DNA of 64,000 nt from JACVRW01 sp035650215 (GCA_035650215.1 DASRIC010000002.1:62001-126000); one strand, 5' to 3'. Shown: positions 45,437 to 54,209, counted from the stretch's first letter. Notes: a model not told the origin generated them from the letters alone. Translations and numbers: made by a program.

Positions 45437-45823
45437 GTGGCCGAGGCCAGCTACCCCGACGACCTCAAGTACCACCCCGAGCACGACTGGGCACGCATCG
45501 ACGGCGACGAGGCCGTGTTCGGCGTGACCTGGTACGCCCAGGACGCGCTCGGCGAAGTGGTGTTCTTCGATCCCCCCGAGGTCGGCGCCCAGGTGAAGAA
45601 GGATGAGTCCTACGCCGAGGTGGAGTCGGTCAAGGCCGTCTCGGACGTTTTCGCACCGCTCTCAGGGGAGATCATCGAGGTGAACGATGCGCTCGCCGAC
45701 AGCCCCGAGAAGGTCAACGAGGACCCGTACGGCGAGGGCTGGATGGTGAAGGTGAAGCTGTCCGATCCGAGCGAGGTGGACGGCTTGCTAGACCTTGAGG
45801 CCTACAAGGCCCTGCTTTCTTGA
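45437..45823 (+). CDS. gcvH: Glycine cleavage system H protein
   Basis: The 128-residue lipoyl carrier shuttles the aminomethyl group among P, T and L proteins. The lipoylated Lys66 is in YAEVESVKAVSDVFAPLSGE, and YHPEHDWARIDGDEAVFGVT is the family N-terminal block. GTG start one base after gcvT; its stop overlaps the TTG start of gcvPA. Confidence 0.96.
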   Translation: MAEASYPDDLKYHPEHDWARIDGDEAVFGVTWYAQDALGEVVFFDPPEVGAQVKKDESYAEVESVKAVSDVFAPLSGEIIEVNDALADSPEKVNEDPYGEGWMVKVKLSDPSEVDGLLDLEAYKALLS

Positions 45824-47166
45824 GTCGATACACCTCAGTCACAGACCAGGATCTGAGCGCGATGCTCGCGGCCATCGGCGCGGGCTCGCTGGATCAGCTG
45901 TTCACCGACATCCCGGAGAGCGTGCGGCTGGGGCGTGGGATCGACCTTCCGGACGGGCTCTCGGAGCAGGAGGTCCACGAGGAGCTGTCGGCGCTGGCCG
46001 GCCGCAACCGCCATGCCGACGAGGAGGTCACCTTCCTCGGCGCCGGCATGTACGACCACTACGTGCCCGCGCTGATCGACACGCTCCTGTCGCGCTCGGA
46101 GTTCCTTACGCCCTACACGCCCTACCAGCCTGAGGTCTCCCAGGGCGGGCTGCAGGTGATGTTCGAGTTCCAGACCGCGATCTCCGAGCTCACGGGGCTG
46201 CCGGTCTCGAACGCGTCCGTGTACGAGGGGCCGAGCGCCGTGGCCGCCGCCGGGTACCTCGCCAAGCTCGAGACGCGGCGCACCCGGCTCGTTGCCTCGC
46301 GCGGCCTGCATCCGCACTCGCGTGCGGCGCTCGCCACCCACGCCGCCGGCTACGGCATGGAGGTGGTCGAGGTGCCGCTCACGGCCGAGGGCGCCACCGA
46401 CCGGGACGCGCTGGCGGCCGCCGTGGACGACGACACCGCCGCGGTGTTCGTGCAGCAGCCCAACTTCCTCGGCACCGTCGAGGAGCTCGGCGAGCTGGCC
46501 GAGGTGGGCAAGAGCACCGGCGCGTTGATCGTGTGCGCCGCCGACCCCCTGCCGCTCGGGATCCTCAAGCCTCCCGGCGAGCTCGGGGCCGACCTGTGCG
46601 TGGGCGAGGGCCAGACGCTCGGCAACCGGCTCGACTTCGGCGGCCCCTCCTTCGGCTTCTTCGCGGCGAGCGAGCGCTTCCTGCGCCGCATGCCGGGCCG
46701 GATCGCGGGCGAGACGCGCGACCTCGACGGCCGGCGCGGCTTCGTGCTCACCCTTCAGACGCGCGAGCAGCACATCCGCCGCGAGAAGGCCACCCACAAC
46801 ATCTGCACCGCGCAGGCGCTGAACGCGCTCGCCGGCGTGGTCTACCTGTCCTGGCTCGGCAAGCGCGGGCTCGTCGAGCTGGCCGAGTTGATGCTCCGCC
46901 GCACGCACTACGCGCGCGAGTCGCTCGGCTTCGATCCGATCAACCCCGGTCCCGTCGTGCGCGAGTTCGCGGTCCGGGTGCCGGATCTCGACGGCTTCGT
47001 GGAGAAGGCGCGCGCCGAGGGGATCAACCCCGGCTACCGGCTCCGGCGCGACTACCCGGAGTACGAGGACGGCCTGCTCGTGGCGATCACCGAGCGCCGC
47101 ACCAAGGAGCAGATCGACGCTCTGGCGGCGCTCGCGGCGGGCGCGCGCGAGGAGGTCCCGGCGTGA
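45820..47166 (+). CDS. gcvPA: Glycine dehydrogenase (decarboxylating) subunit 1
   Basis: The 448-residue protein is the N-terminal half of a two-part P protein. Motifs include FLGAGMYDHYVPALIDTLLS, EFLTPYTPYQPEVSQGGLQV, MFEFQTAISELTGLPVSNAS and GRRGFVLTLQTREQHIRREK followed by ATHNICTAQALNAL. It has no PLP lysine of its own and works with gcvPB. The start is a TTG in the sequence TTGA overlapping the gcvH stop. Confidence 0.95.
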   Translation: MSRYTSVTDQDLSAMLAAIGAGSLDQLFTDIPESVRLGRGIDLPDGLSEQEVHEELSALAGRNRHADEEVTFLGAGMYDHYVPALIDTLLSRSEFLTPYTPYQPEVSQGGLQVMFEFQTAISELTGLPVSNASVYEGPSAVAAAGYLAKLETRRTRLVASRGLHPHSRAALATHAAGYGMEVVEVPLTAEGATDRDALAAAVDDDTAAVFVQQPNFLGTVEELGELAEVGKSTGALIVCAADPLPLGILKPPGELGADLCVGEGQTLGNRLDFGGPSFGFFAASERFLRRMPGRIAGETRDLDGRRGFVLTLQTREQHIRREKATHNICTAQALNALAGVVYLSWLGKRGLVELAELMLRRTHYARESLGFDPINPGPVVREFAVRVPDLDGFVEKARAEGINPGYRLRRDYPEYEDGLLVAITERRTKEQIDALAALAAGAREEVPA

Positions 47167-48677
47167 ACGACGACACGCTCACGATCTTCGAGCGCTCACG
47201 CGAGGGCCGGCGCGCCTTCACGCCGCCCGCCGACGACGTGCCGCAGGTGCCGATCGAGGAGCTCCTGCCGGCGGGCGCCCGCCGCGAGCGGCCCGCGGAG
47301 CTGCCCGAGGTCTCCGAGCCGGAGCTCGTGCGCCACTACACCACGCTGTCCTCGAAGAACTTCCACCTCGACGAGGGCTTCTACCCGCTCGGCTCCTGCA
47401 CGATGAAGCACAACCCGAAGCTGCACGAGCGCGTGGCCGCGCTGCCGGGCCACGCGCGCCTGCACCCGCTCCAGGACCCCGAGTACGCCCAGGGCGCGCT
47501 CGAGCTGATGTTCCGGCTCCAGGGCGCGCTGTCGGAGGTGGCGGGGCTCCCGCACGTGTCGCTCCAGCCGAGCGCCGGCTCGCACGGAGAGCTGGCCGGG
47601 CTGCTCCTCACGCGCGCCTACCACGAGGACGCCGGCGAGAAGCGCACGCGCGTGCTCACGCCGGACACCGCCCACGGCACCAACCCCGCCACCGTCACGA
47701 TGGCGGGCTACGAGGTGGTCAAGGTCGGCACGAACGACGAGGGCGGGGTGGACCTCGACGACCTGCGCGAGAAGGCACGCGAGGACGTGGCCTGCCTGAT
47801 GCTCACGAACCCCAACACCCTGGGGCTCTTCGACCGCAAGATCGAGGAGATCGCCGAGATCGTTCACGACGTGGGCGCCACGCTCTACTACGACGGAGCG
47901 AACCTGAACGCGGTGATGGGGCTCGCGCGGCCCGGCGACATGGGCTTCGACATCGTCCACTTCAACCTGCACAAGACGTTCACCCAGCCGCACGGCGGCG
48001 GCGGCCCGGGCGCCGGCCCGATCGCCTGCTCGGACCGCATCGAGCCCTTCCTGCCCGTGCCGCAGGTGGTGGAGCGCCGCGGCGACAACGGCTCCGAGCC
48101 CCTCTTCGACCTCGACGTCGACCGCCCCAAGTCGATCGGCAAGCTGCGCGGCTTCCAGGGGAACTTCGGGGTGTTCGTGCGCACGTACGCCTACATCCGC
48201 TCGCTTGGCGGCGACGGGCTGAAGGACGTGTCGCAGATGGCTGTCCTGAACGCGAACTACCTCAAGGCGCTGCTCGCCGAGGACGGGATCGGCGAGTACC
48301 TCCCGATCGCGTTCGACCGCACCTGCATGCACGAGTTCGTGGTGTCGGGGCGCGGCGCCAAGGAGCAGCTCGGCGTGAAGACGCTCGACATCGCCAAGCG
48401 CCTGCTCGACCACCGCGTGCACCCGCCCACGGTGTACTTCCCGCTGCTGGTCGACGAGGCGCTGATGGTCGAGCCCACGGAGACCGAGACGAAGGAGCGG
48501 CTCGACGGGTTCGCGCGCGTGATCCGCGAGATCCTCGAGGAGGCCGCCGAGGACCCCGAGGTGGCCCGCACGGCGCCCCACACCACGCCGGTCAGGCGCC
48601 TCGACGAGGCGGGAGCCGCCAAGCGGCCGGTGGTGCGCTGGCGGCCGGAGGCGGAGAACGGCGAGGCGGCGGACTAG
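47163..48677 (+). CDS. gcvPB: Glycine dehydrogenase (decarboxylating) subunit 2
   Basis: The 504-residue PLP-binding half decarboxylates glycine. Motifs are FYPLGSCTMKHNPKLHERVA, LQPSAGSHGELAGLLLTRAY, TAHGTNPATVTMAGYEVVKV, YYDGANLNAVMGLARPGDMG and the cofactor lysine in DIVHFNLHKTFTQPHGGGGP. GTG start overlapping gcvPA. The L protein is not here and is probably shared with a dehydrogenase complex elsewhere. Confidence 0.96.
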   Translation: MNDDTLTIFERSREGRRAFTPPADDVPQVPIEELLPAGARRERPAELPEVSEPELVRHYTTLSSKNFHLDEGFYPLGSCTMKHNPKLHERVAALPGHARLHPLQDPEYAQGALELMFRLQGALSEVAGLPHVSLQPSAGSHGELAGLLLTRAYHEDAGEKRTRVLTPDTAHGTNPATVTMAGYEVVKVGTNDEGGVDLDDLREKAREDVACLMLTNPNTLGLFDRKIEEIAEIVHDVGATLYYDGANLNAVMGLARPGDMGFDIVHFNLHKTFTQPHGGGGPGAGPIACSDRIEPFLPVPQVVERRGDNGSEPLFDLDVDRPKSIGKLRGFQGNFGVFVRTYAYIRSLGGDGLKDVSQMAVLNANYLKALLAEDGIGEYLPIAFDRTCMHEFVVSGRGAKEQLGVKTLDIAKRLLDHRVHPPTVYFPLLVDEALMVEPTETETKERLDGFARVIREILEEAAEDPEVARTAPHTTPVRRLDEAGAAKRPVVRWRPEAENGEAAD

Positions 48678-48688
48678 CGCTGTTTCGG

Positions 48689-48704
48689 CCCCCGCTCGCG
48701 GGGG
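48689..48704 (+). terminator. Hairpin after gcvPB
   Basis: CCCCCGC (48689-48695) and GCGGGGG (48698-48704) can form a GC-only stem directly after the gcvPB stop. It lacks a T-run. It may end or weaken the gcv transcript before the small membrane gene at 48717. Confidence 0.45.
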
Positions 48705-48716
48705 AACGAGTCTGCC

Positions 48717-48986
48717 GTGGCGGGAATGGGAGGCATCGCTCCGGGCAGCAAGGACCTGAGCAGGCAGCGCGATCGCCAGGCCGCTTGGGTGCTCGTGGTG
48801 GCGGGAGCGATCTCGCTGCTGTTCTTCACCCCGCTCGCGCTCGTGCTCGGCGTGTTGGCCTCGCTCTACGCGTACGCGGTCCGGGCGCTGCGGCCCTGCG
48901 TGGCCGGCGCGGTGGTGGCGGGCATCGCCTGCCTCAGCGTGATCCTGGGAGTTGGCGACGGCTGGACCGGCGGCATCGCGACCTGA
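48717..48986 (+). CDS. Small two-span membrane protein (DUF4190-like)
   Basis: The 89-residue protein has two hydrophobic spans: AAWVLVVAGAISLLFFTPLA and CVAGAVVAGIACLSVILGVG. Spacing recalls DUF4190 proteins, though the family match is loose. GTG 48717 is given; ATG 48726 (MGGIAPGSK) is possible. It is followed by a strong hairpin. Function unknown. Confidence 0.6.
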   Translation: MAGMGGIAPGSKDLSRQRDRQAAWVLVVAGAISLLFFTPLALVLGVLASLYAYAVRALRPCVAGAVVAGIACLSVILGVGDGWTGGIAT

Positions 48987-49005
48987 GGCCACCCCCCCGG
49001 GGATG

Positions 49006-49047
49006 AACGTCCCGGAGTATCTGCTCCAGCCACAACTCCGGGACGTT
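49006..49047 (+). terminator. Intrinsic terminator with perfect 13-bp stem
   Basis: AACGTCCCGGAGT (49006-49018) pairs perfectly with ACTCCGGGACGTT (49035-49047) over a 16-base loop. It lies between the small membrane gene and the molybdoenzyme. It ends in GTTGTG with no T-run, so it is a T-less terminator by position. Confidence 0.6.
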
Positions 49048-49097
49048 GTGCGGGGCGGGGTGCGGTTGTGACCGCGCCGGTCTCGTAGGATGAGCGC

Positions 49098-50186
49098 GTG
49101 GCCTCGACTCCCGCCGGCACGGTTGCCTCCGAGGGAATCACGCCCGAGGAGCTTCGGCTCGCCGCGCGCAACCACGGCCTGCCGCTCGAGGCGCTCAGCT
49201 ATCCGATCACGCCCGCGGGGCTGCATTACCTGCTGATCCACTACGACATCCCGGTCGTGGAGCCGCAGGGCTTCCGGCTCGAGCTGGGCGGGGCGGTGGC
49301 TCGCCCGATGAGCCTCTCGCTCGACGACCTGCGCGCACGCGAGCGCGTAACGATGCCGGTCACGTTCGAGTGCGCCGGCAACGGCCGCGCGCTGCTCGAG
49401 CCGCGGCCGCTGAGTCAGCCCTGGCTCACGGAGGCGGTCGGCACCGCGGAGTGGGGCGGGACGCCGCTCCGGCCGCTGCTCGAGGAGGTCGGAGTGGCGG
49501 ACGGCGCGGTGGAGGTGCTGTTCACCGGCCTCGACCACGGTGTCGAGGGCGGCGAGGAGCAGGACTACGAGCGCGCCCTGCCGATCGCCGAGGCCGAGCA
49601 GGCACTGCTCGCCTGGGAGATGAACGGCGGGCCCCTGCCGCCCCAGCACGGCTTCCCGCTGCGACTGGTGGTGCCGGGCTGGTATGGCATGCAGAACGTG
49701 AAGTGGCTGGCGCGGATCACCCTGCTCGATGAGCCCTTCACGGGCTACCAGAACGCTGTCGGCTACCGGCTCTACGACGCCGACGGCGTGGCCGGCGAGC
49801 CGGTCACGCGCATGCTCCCGCGCTCGCTGATGGTGCCGCCGGGCGTGCCCGACTTCATGACCCGCGAGCGTCACCTGGAGCCTGGGCCGGTGCTGCTGCG
49901 CGGGCGCGCTTGGTCGGGCCAGGGCGAGATCGTGAGCGTGGAGGTGTCCTCTGACGGCGGCGAGAGCTTCGCCGGCGCGGAGCTCGAGCCCCCGCTGGGG
50001 CCGGCCGCCTGGCGCGGATGGCGCTTCCCCTGGGACGCGGTCGAGGGCGAACATTTGCTGTGCTCGCGCGCCAGCGACTCGGCCGGCAACGTCCAGCCGC
50101 TCGAAGCGACCTGGAACCTCAAGGGCTACGTGAACAACGCCACGGAGCGCATCAGGGTGGTCGTGCGCGCCTTCCCCGCGCCGTAG
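49098..50186 (+). CDS. Sulfite oxidase-family molybdopterin oxidoreductase
   Basis: The 362-residue protein has the molybdopterin domain with the Mo-ligating Cys in TFECAGNGRALLEPRPLSQP, EWGGTPLRPLLEEVGV, GLDHGVEGGEEQDYERALPI, GFPLRLVVPGWYGMQNVKWL and a C-terminal Mo-co dimerization domain (LLRGRAWSGQGEIVSVEVSS, VQPLEATWNLKGYVNNA). It lacks a Tat signal and the heme domain, so it is cytoplasmic or lacks visible export. Substrate may be sulfite or another sulfoxide/sulfonate. TAGGAT ends 6 bases before the GTG, suggesting a leaderless mRNA. Confidence 0.88.
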   Translation: MASTPAGTVASEGITPEELRLAARNHGLPLEALSYPITPAGLHYLLIHYDIPVVEPQGFRLELGGAVARPMSLSLDDLRARERVTMPVTFECAGNGRALLEPRPLSQPWLTEAVGTAEWGGTPLRPLLEEVGVADGAVEVLFTGLDHGVEGGEEQDYERALPIAEAEQALLAWEMNGGPLPPQHGFPLRLVVPGWYGMQNVKWLARITLLDEPFTGYQNAVGYRLYDADGVAGEPVTRMLPRSLMVPPGVPDFMTRERHLEPGPVLLRGRAWSGQGEIVSVEVSSDGGESFAGAELEPPLGPAAWRGWRFPWDAVEGEHLLCSRASDSAGNVQPLEATWNLKGYVNNATERIRVVVRAFPAP

Positions 50187-50214
50187 AGCCGCTGTGACAG
50201 ACTGCCCGCGCCCG

Positions 50215-51204
50215 ATGCGCATCTTCAGCGGCATCCAGCCCACCGGTCGCAAGCACGTGGGCAACTACATAGGCGCGATCCGGGGCTGGGTCGACGGCCA
50301 GGAGCGCGGCGATCCCGCGATCTACTGCATGGTCGACCTGCACGCCACGAGCGTCGCCTACGACCCGCGGAAGCTGCCGCGCTATGTGCTCGACACCACG
50401 GCGACGCTGATCGCGGCGGGCCTCGACCCCGAGCGCTGCATCCTGTTCCGTCAGTCAGACGTTCGCGAGCACACGGAGCTCACCTGGCTCTTGTGCGCAG
50501 TGGCCGCCTACGGCGAGCTGCTGCGCATGCACCAGTTCAAGGACAAGTCGTCGCGTGAGCAGGAGCTGGTCCGCACGAGCCTGTTCCTCTACCCGGTGCT
50601 CCAGGCGGCGGACATCCTGCTCTACAAGACCGACGAGGTGCCGGTCGGCGACGACCAGCGCCAGCACATCGAGCTCGCGCGCGAGATCGCGCGGCGCTTC
50701 AACGCCACTTATGGCGACCTGCTGGTCGAGCCGGCGCACGTGATCCCCAAACTCGGCGCGCGGGTGATGGACCTCCAGGAGCCCGGCGCGAAGATGTCCA
50801 CCACGAGCAGCGGCGAGGCCGGGCTCGTGTACATCGACGAGGAGCCCGATGCGATCCGCAGGAAGATCAAGCGGGCGCAGACCGACTCCGGCAGCGAGAT
50901 CGTGCGCGCGCCGGACAAGCCGGGCGTGACCAACCTGATCGACATGCTCGCCGTGGCGAGCGGGACCGCGCCGGAGGCGGTGGAGCGCCAGTTCGAGGGC
51001 CAAGGTTACGGCGCGCTGAAGACGGCGGCGGGCGACGCGCTCGTGGAGATGCTGGCGCCTGTGCGGGAGCGCTACGCAGAGCTTCGCCCTGACGAGGGGG
51101 CGCTCGAGGCCACGCTCGCGAGGGGAGCCGAGCGCGCCCGCGAGATCGCCACCGCGACGATCGCCGAGGTGCGCGCCGCGATGGGGATCGGACCCGTCGG
51201 CTAA
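50215..51204 (+). CDS. trpS: Tryptophanyl-tRNA synthetase
   Basis: The 329-residue class Ic synthetase charges tRNA-Trp. The start MRIFSGIQPTGRKHVGNYIG holds the ATP-binding HIGH-equivalent (HVGN). The second signature KMSTS is in EPGAKMSTTSSGEAG. YPVLQAADILLYKTDEVPVG and VGDDQRQHIELAREIARRFN are diagnostic. The frame opens at 50194, but the conserved N-terminus starts at 50215. Confidence 0.96.
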   Translation: MRIFSGIQPTGRKHVGNYIGAIRGWVDGQERGDPAIYCMVDLHATSVAYDPRKLPRYVLDTTATLIAAGLDPERCILFRQSDVREHTELTWLLCAVAAYGELLRMHQFKDKSSREQELVRTSLFLYPVLQAADILLYKTDEVPVGDDQRQHIELAREIARRFNATYGDLLVEPAHVIPKLGARVMDLQEPGAKMSTTSSGEAGLVYIDEEPDAIRRKIKRAQTDSGSEIVRAPDKPGVTNLIDMLAVASGTAPEAVERQFEGQGYGALKTAAGDALVEMLAPVRERYAELRPDEGALEATLARGAERAREIATATIAEVRAAMGIGPVG

Positions 51205-51235
51205 AGCCGCTCCTTGTAACGCCGATCACAAGGAT

Positions 51236-51337
51236 ATGAAGGCGCTCGATCGCCCGCTCGTCCGGCCGCTGCTCGTGGTCCTTGCTCTAGCGCTCGTCTG
51301 GACGCTCCTGATCGCTGACGTCGGCGTCCGCCTCTAG
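51236..51337 (+). CDS. Putative 33-residue single-span membrane peptide
   Basis: Between trpS and scpA an ATG at 51236, with AAGGAT just before it, opens MKALDRPLVRPLLVVLALAL and VWTLLIADVGVRL before a stop. The N-terminus is basic, followed by ~18 hydrophobic residues: a classic small membrane peptide with its N-terminus inside. No family recognised. It is supported by the ribosome site and amphipathic order only. Confidence 0.5.
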   Translation: MKALDRPLVRPLLVVLALALVWTLLIADVGVRL

Positions 51338-51347
51338 CATCCGCCGC

Positions 51348-52070
51348 GTGTCGATCGCCGCGCTCGAGCTCGACCTCGAGGTCTTCAACGGACCCTTCGA
51401 CCTGCTCCTGACGCTCGTCCTCCGGGAGGAGATCGATCTGCTCGAGGTCGATCTGGCTGAGGTGGTGCTCGCCTACGTGGAGCATCTCGAGCGCGCCGGC
51501 GAGCTCGACCTCGAGGCGGCCACCGAGTTCCTCGTGCTGATCGCCGCGCTGCTCGAGCTCAAGTCGCGGCTGATGCTGCCGGCCGAGGACGAGGAGGGCT
51601 TCGACCTCGAGCCCTCCGAGGCGGCCGACGAGCTGCTCGCGCGTATGCTCGAGTATCACCGCTACCGGCAGGCCGCGGAGCACCTGAAGGAGCGCCTCGC
51701 CGCCGAGCACGGCTACCGCTACCGCTTGGCGCCGCTGCCGCCCGAGCTGCGGCGAGTGTCCGTGGCCGTCGCGGAGCGCGCCTACGAGCCCGAGCTGCTC
51801 GCCCGCGCGATCGGGGAGCTGCTTGCGATCCCGCCGCCGCTCGACCTGCGCCACGTGCGCCGCCCCGCCGTGTCCGTGGAGCAGCGCCTCACGCACCTCA
51901 GGGAGCTGCTCGCGCGCCGCAGCAGCTTCTCGTTCGACGAGGCCGTCGAGGGCGCCGACAGGCTCACCGAGGCGGTCACGCTGTTCGCGCTGCTCGAGCT
52001 CTACAAGGCCGGCGAGGCACGCTGGGAGCAGGAGGTGCCGTTCGGCCCGATCTCGGTGAGCGCCACATGA
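51348..52070 (+). CDS. scpA: Segregation and condensation protein A
   Basis: The 240-residue kleisin links SMC heads in chromosome condensation. The N-terminus LEVFNGPFDLLLTLVLREEI and LDLEAATEFLVLIAALLELK with SRLMLP are diagnostic. The C-terminal winged helix contains LTEAVTLFALLELYKAGEAR. GTG start; overlaps scpB by 4 bases (ATGA). Confidence 0.95.
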   Translation: MSIAALELDLEVFNGPFDLLLTLVLREEIDLLEVDLAEVVLAYVEHLERAGELDLEAATEFLVLIAALLELKSRLMLPAEDEEGFDLEPSEAADELLARMLEYHRYRQAAEHLKERLAAEHGYRYRLAPLPPELRRVSVAVAERAYEPELLARAIGELLAIPPPLDLRHVRRPAVSVEQRLTHLRELLARRSSFSFDEAVEGADRLTEAVTLFALLELYKAGEARWEQEVPFGPISVSAT

Positions 52071-52648
52071 ACGACCTGGCCCGCACCGTCGAGGCGCTCC
52101 TCTTCCTGTCGGCGGAGCCCGTGTCGGTCGAGCGGCTCGCGGACGCCTGCGAGGTGTCCGAGGGCGAGGTGGTGGAGGCGCTCGCTCGCCTGCGCGAGCA
52201 CTACGCGGAGGGCTACCGCGGCGTGGTGCTGCGCGAGGTGGCCGGCGGCTTCACGCTCGCCACCGACCCGGTCGCCGAGCGCGCGGCGCGGCGCCTGCTT
52301 GCCAAGCCGCGCACGCCGCCGCTCACCCAGGCGCAGGCCGAAAGCCTCGCGATCGTGGCCTACCTGCAGCCCGTCTCCCGCCCCGAGATCGCCCGCATCC
52401 GCGGCGTGGCCTCCGAATCCGCGGTCGGCACGCTGCTCGAGCGCGGCCTGATCGAGGAGTCCGGCCGTTCCCGCTTCGGCGCGGTGCTCTACCGCAGCAC
52501 CGAGCTGTTCCAGAAGCTGTTCGGCCTCGGAGCGCTCGACGCCCTGCCCGACCCGCTCGCGTTCGACCCGACCCCCGAGCAGGAGGGCGAGCTGCGCGAG
52601 CGCCTGCTGCGGGCCGGTGAGCAGCGAACGCAGGCCGCTCCGGGCTAG
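52067..52648 (+). CDS. scpB: Segregation and condensation protein B
   Basis: The 193-residue tandem winged-helix protein dimerises and binds ScpA. Motifs are TVEALLFLSAEPVSVERLAD, AQAESLAIVAYLQPVSRPEI, RGVASESAVGTLLERGLIEE and FGLGALDALPDP. It completes the trpS-peptide-scpA-scpB group, converging with the remnant at 52645. Confidence 0.95.
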   Translation: MNDLARTVEALLFLSAEPVSVERLADACEVSEGEVVEALARLREHYAEGYRGVVLREVAGGFTLATDPVAERAARRLLAKPRTPPLTQAQAESLAIVAYLQPVSRPEIARIRGVASESAVGTLLERGLIEESGRSRFGAVLYRSTELFQKLFGLGALDALPDPLAFDPTPEQEGELRERLLRAGEQRTQAAPG

Positions 52649-52845
52649 CGCTCGGCGGGGCCCGCGCGCTTCTCCGTCCGCTCCCGCTGCCTCACGGTCA
52701 CGAACGCGAACCCCAGCCGCCGGAGGATCTCGACGACGATCCCGATGCCGATCAGCTGGTGGAGCACGGCCCCGGCGCTCAGCACCGGCAGGAACTCGTC
52801 CTCACGGACCGCGAAGCGGAAGGGTCGCGCCACGCGACGGAACAT
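52645..52845 (-). pseudogene. Remnant of a two-helix ion channel lacking its pore
   Basis: The 66-residue frame reads MFRRVARPFRFAVREDEFLP, VLSAGAVLHQLIGIGIVVEI and LRRLGFAFVTVRQRERTEKR. The ends resemble the first helix start (FRFAVREDEFLP-L-AG) and last helix (GIGIVVEILRRLG) of Ion_trans_2 potassium channels. The region between them, which should hold the pore helix and TVGYGD-type filter (~60 residues), is absent. The reading frame is preserved across the join, so an in-frame deletion is likely. It may be a non-functional remnant or a short membrane peptide. Naming relies on recollection. Confidence 0.45.
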
Positions 52846-52922
52846 CACATCGCGGACACCATGGCTTCGGGATTCGCAGCCGGGATTGCGTTCCTGCCGT
52901 TCGGGGCCACGAATGACAGGAC

Positions 52923-52956
52923 GAACCAATCCGGACGGCGATCCTGTACGTAGAAC
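52923..52956 (+). promoter_or_regulatory. ECF-type promoter of the sigma factor gene
   Basis: GAACCAATCC (52923-52932), exactly 16 bases, then CGTAGAAC (52949-52956) lies just before the sigma factor start (52960). The same two blocks with the same spacing occur before the gene at 54254. This is the expected picture for an autoregulated ECF sigma factor; the -35 AAC and -10 CGT cores fit ECF promoters. Confidence 0.75.
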
Positions 52957-52959
52957 GGT

Positions 52960-53514
52960 GTGTGGGGTGTCTCGGATGAAGCGCTGCTCGCCGGGATGGC
53001 GTCGCGCGATCCGGAGGCGGCCGCGGCGTTCGTACGCCGCTTCCAAAGCCGCGTGTACGGGCTCGCTCTGACGATCCTCGCGGACCGGGGCGATGCGGAG
53101 GAGGTGGCCCAGGAGGTGTTCGTACGCGCGTGGCGCCACGCCGAGGCGTACGACCCGGCTCGCGGCGGGGTGGCGCCGTGGCTGCTCACGATCACCCGGA
53201 ACGTGGCGGTCGACATGCTGAGGCTCCGCCGCGCGGTTCCGATGGATCCGTCGGCGCTCCTGTTCCTGGAGCTGCCGGTAACCGAGGCCGGCCCTGAAGA
53301 GAGAGGGCTTGCGGCCGAGGAGGCCTGCAGGGTGAGGTCGGCGATCGCCGCGCTGCCCGCCGAACAGCGTCGTGCGCTCGCGTTCGCGGCCTTCTTCGGG
53401 CGCACCGCCCGGGAGATCAGCGCGATCGAGGACGCTCCGCTCGGCACCATCAAGACGCGGATCCGCACCGCCATGCTGAAGCTGCACGCGCAGCTGGAGG
53501 TGAACGGGCCGTGA
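52960..53514 (+). CDS. ECF RNA polymerase sigma factor
   Basis: The 184-residue protein has sigma region 2 (AFVRRFQSRVYGLALTILAD, DAEEVAQEVFVRAWRHAEAY, APWLLTITRNVAVDMLRLRR) and region 4 (IAALPAEQRRALAFAAFFGR, TAREISAIEDAPLGTIKTRI). No extra domains. GTG 52960 lies 3 bases after the predicted -10, so the mRNA is probably leaderless or starts further in at ATG 52996. It overlaps the anti-sigma gene by 4 bases. It likely drives itself and the gene at 54254. Confidence 0.92.
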   Translation: MWGVSDEALLAGMASRDPEAAAAFVRRFQSRVYGLALTILADRGDAEEVAQEVFVRAWRHAEAYDPARGGVAPWLLTITRNVAVDMLRLRRAVPMDPSALLFLELPVTEAGPEERGLAAEEACRVRSAIAALPAEQRRALAFAAFFGRTAREISAIEDAPLGTIKTRIRTAMLKLHAQLEVNGP

Positions 53515-54209
53515 GCGGCGTCCCGTGCGACGAGATCCGGGCCGCCGCGCCAGAGCTCGCGCTGGGCGTGCTGGACGGCGAGGAGAGGGCGCGGATCCTC
53601 GATCATGCCTCCGCCTGTCCCGGCTGTCGGGCGCATCTGGCGGAGCTGGCCGTGGTGGCGCAGGAGGTGCTCGGCGCCGCTCCCGCCCACGAACCCTCGC
53701 CGGGCTTCGAGAGCCGGGTGCTCGACGCCGTGCGGGAGGATCGGCCGCGATCGCCGCGTCGCCGGCGCTGGCAACCACTGCTGGTGGCCGCCGCGGCAGC
53801 GCTCGCGGCCGCCGTCGTGGCCAGCTGGGTGACGCTGTCCGCCACGCGCGACGAGCGCGACCTGGGCGCGATGTACGGCGACGTGCTGGCGCACGCCGGA
53901 GGCGAGTACTTCGCCGTAGCCGACCTGCGCGACGGACAGGGGCGGCGCCAGGGTCTCGTCTTCGGCTATCAGGGCAGGACACCCTGGCTGATGGTGATCC
54001 TCGACGATATCGGCGACGACCAGCGCTGGCGCGTACGGATCACGGCGCGGGACGGAACCGGCCGCGTGCTCGGGAGCTTCGAGCCTGAGAGCGAGGGTCG
54101 CGCCTGGGCCCGCCTCCTTCCGGTCCCTGTGCACGAGGTGGCGCTGGTCAGGCTGAGCGGCGCGCGGGGAGCCTCCCTCACCGCTCGCATTCCCGCCGGC
54201 GGGGGCTGA
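53511..54209 (+). CDS. Membrane-bound zinc anti-sigma factor
   Basis: The 232-residue protein has an N-terminal ZAS-type zinc domain with C6, H32, C36 and C39 (HASACPGC motif), a linker with CPGCRAHLAELAVVAQEVLG, one membrane helix (WQPLLVAAAAALAAAVVASW, about residues 84-103) and an extracytoplasmic domain (AVADLRDGQGRRQGLVFGYQ onward). It should hold the ECF sigma factor inactive until a signal outside releases it. GTG start coupled to the sigma stop. Confidence 0.88.
   Translation: MSGVPCDEIRAAAPELALGVLDGEERARILDHASACPGCRAHLAELAVVAQEVLGAAPAHEPSPGFESRVLDAVREDRPRSPRRRRWQPLLVAAAAALAAAVVASWVTLSATRDERDLGAMYGDVLAHAGGEYFAVADLRDGQGRRQGLVFGYQGRTPWLMVILDDIGDDQRWRVRITARDGTGRVLGSFEPESEGRAWARLLPVPVHEVALVRLSGARGASLTARIPAGGG

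Noticed and set aside
47196..50264. 1022-codon open frame on the minus strand opposite gcvPB and the molybdoenzyme
   Set aside because: It is antisense to clear genes, rich in Arg, His, Ala and Gly, and has no recognisable domain; such shadows are normal at this GC content.
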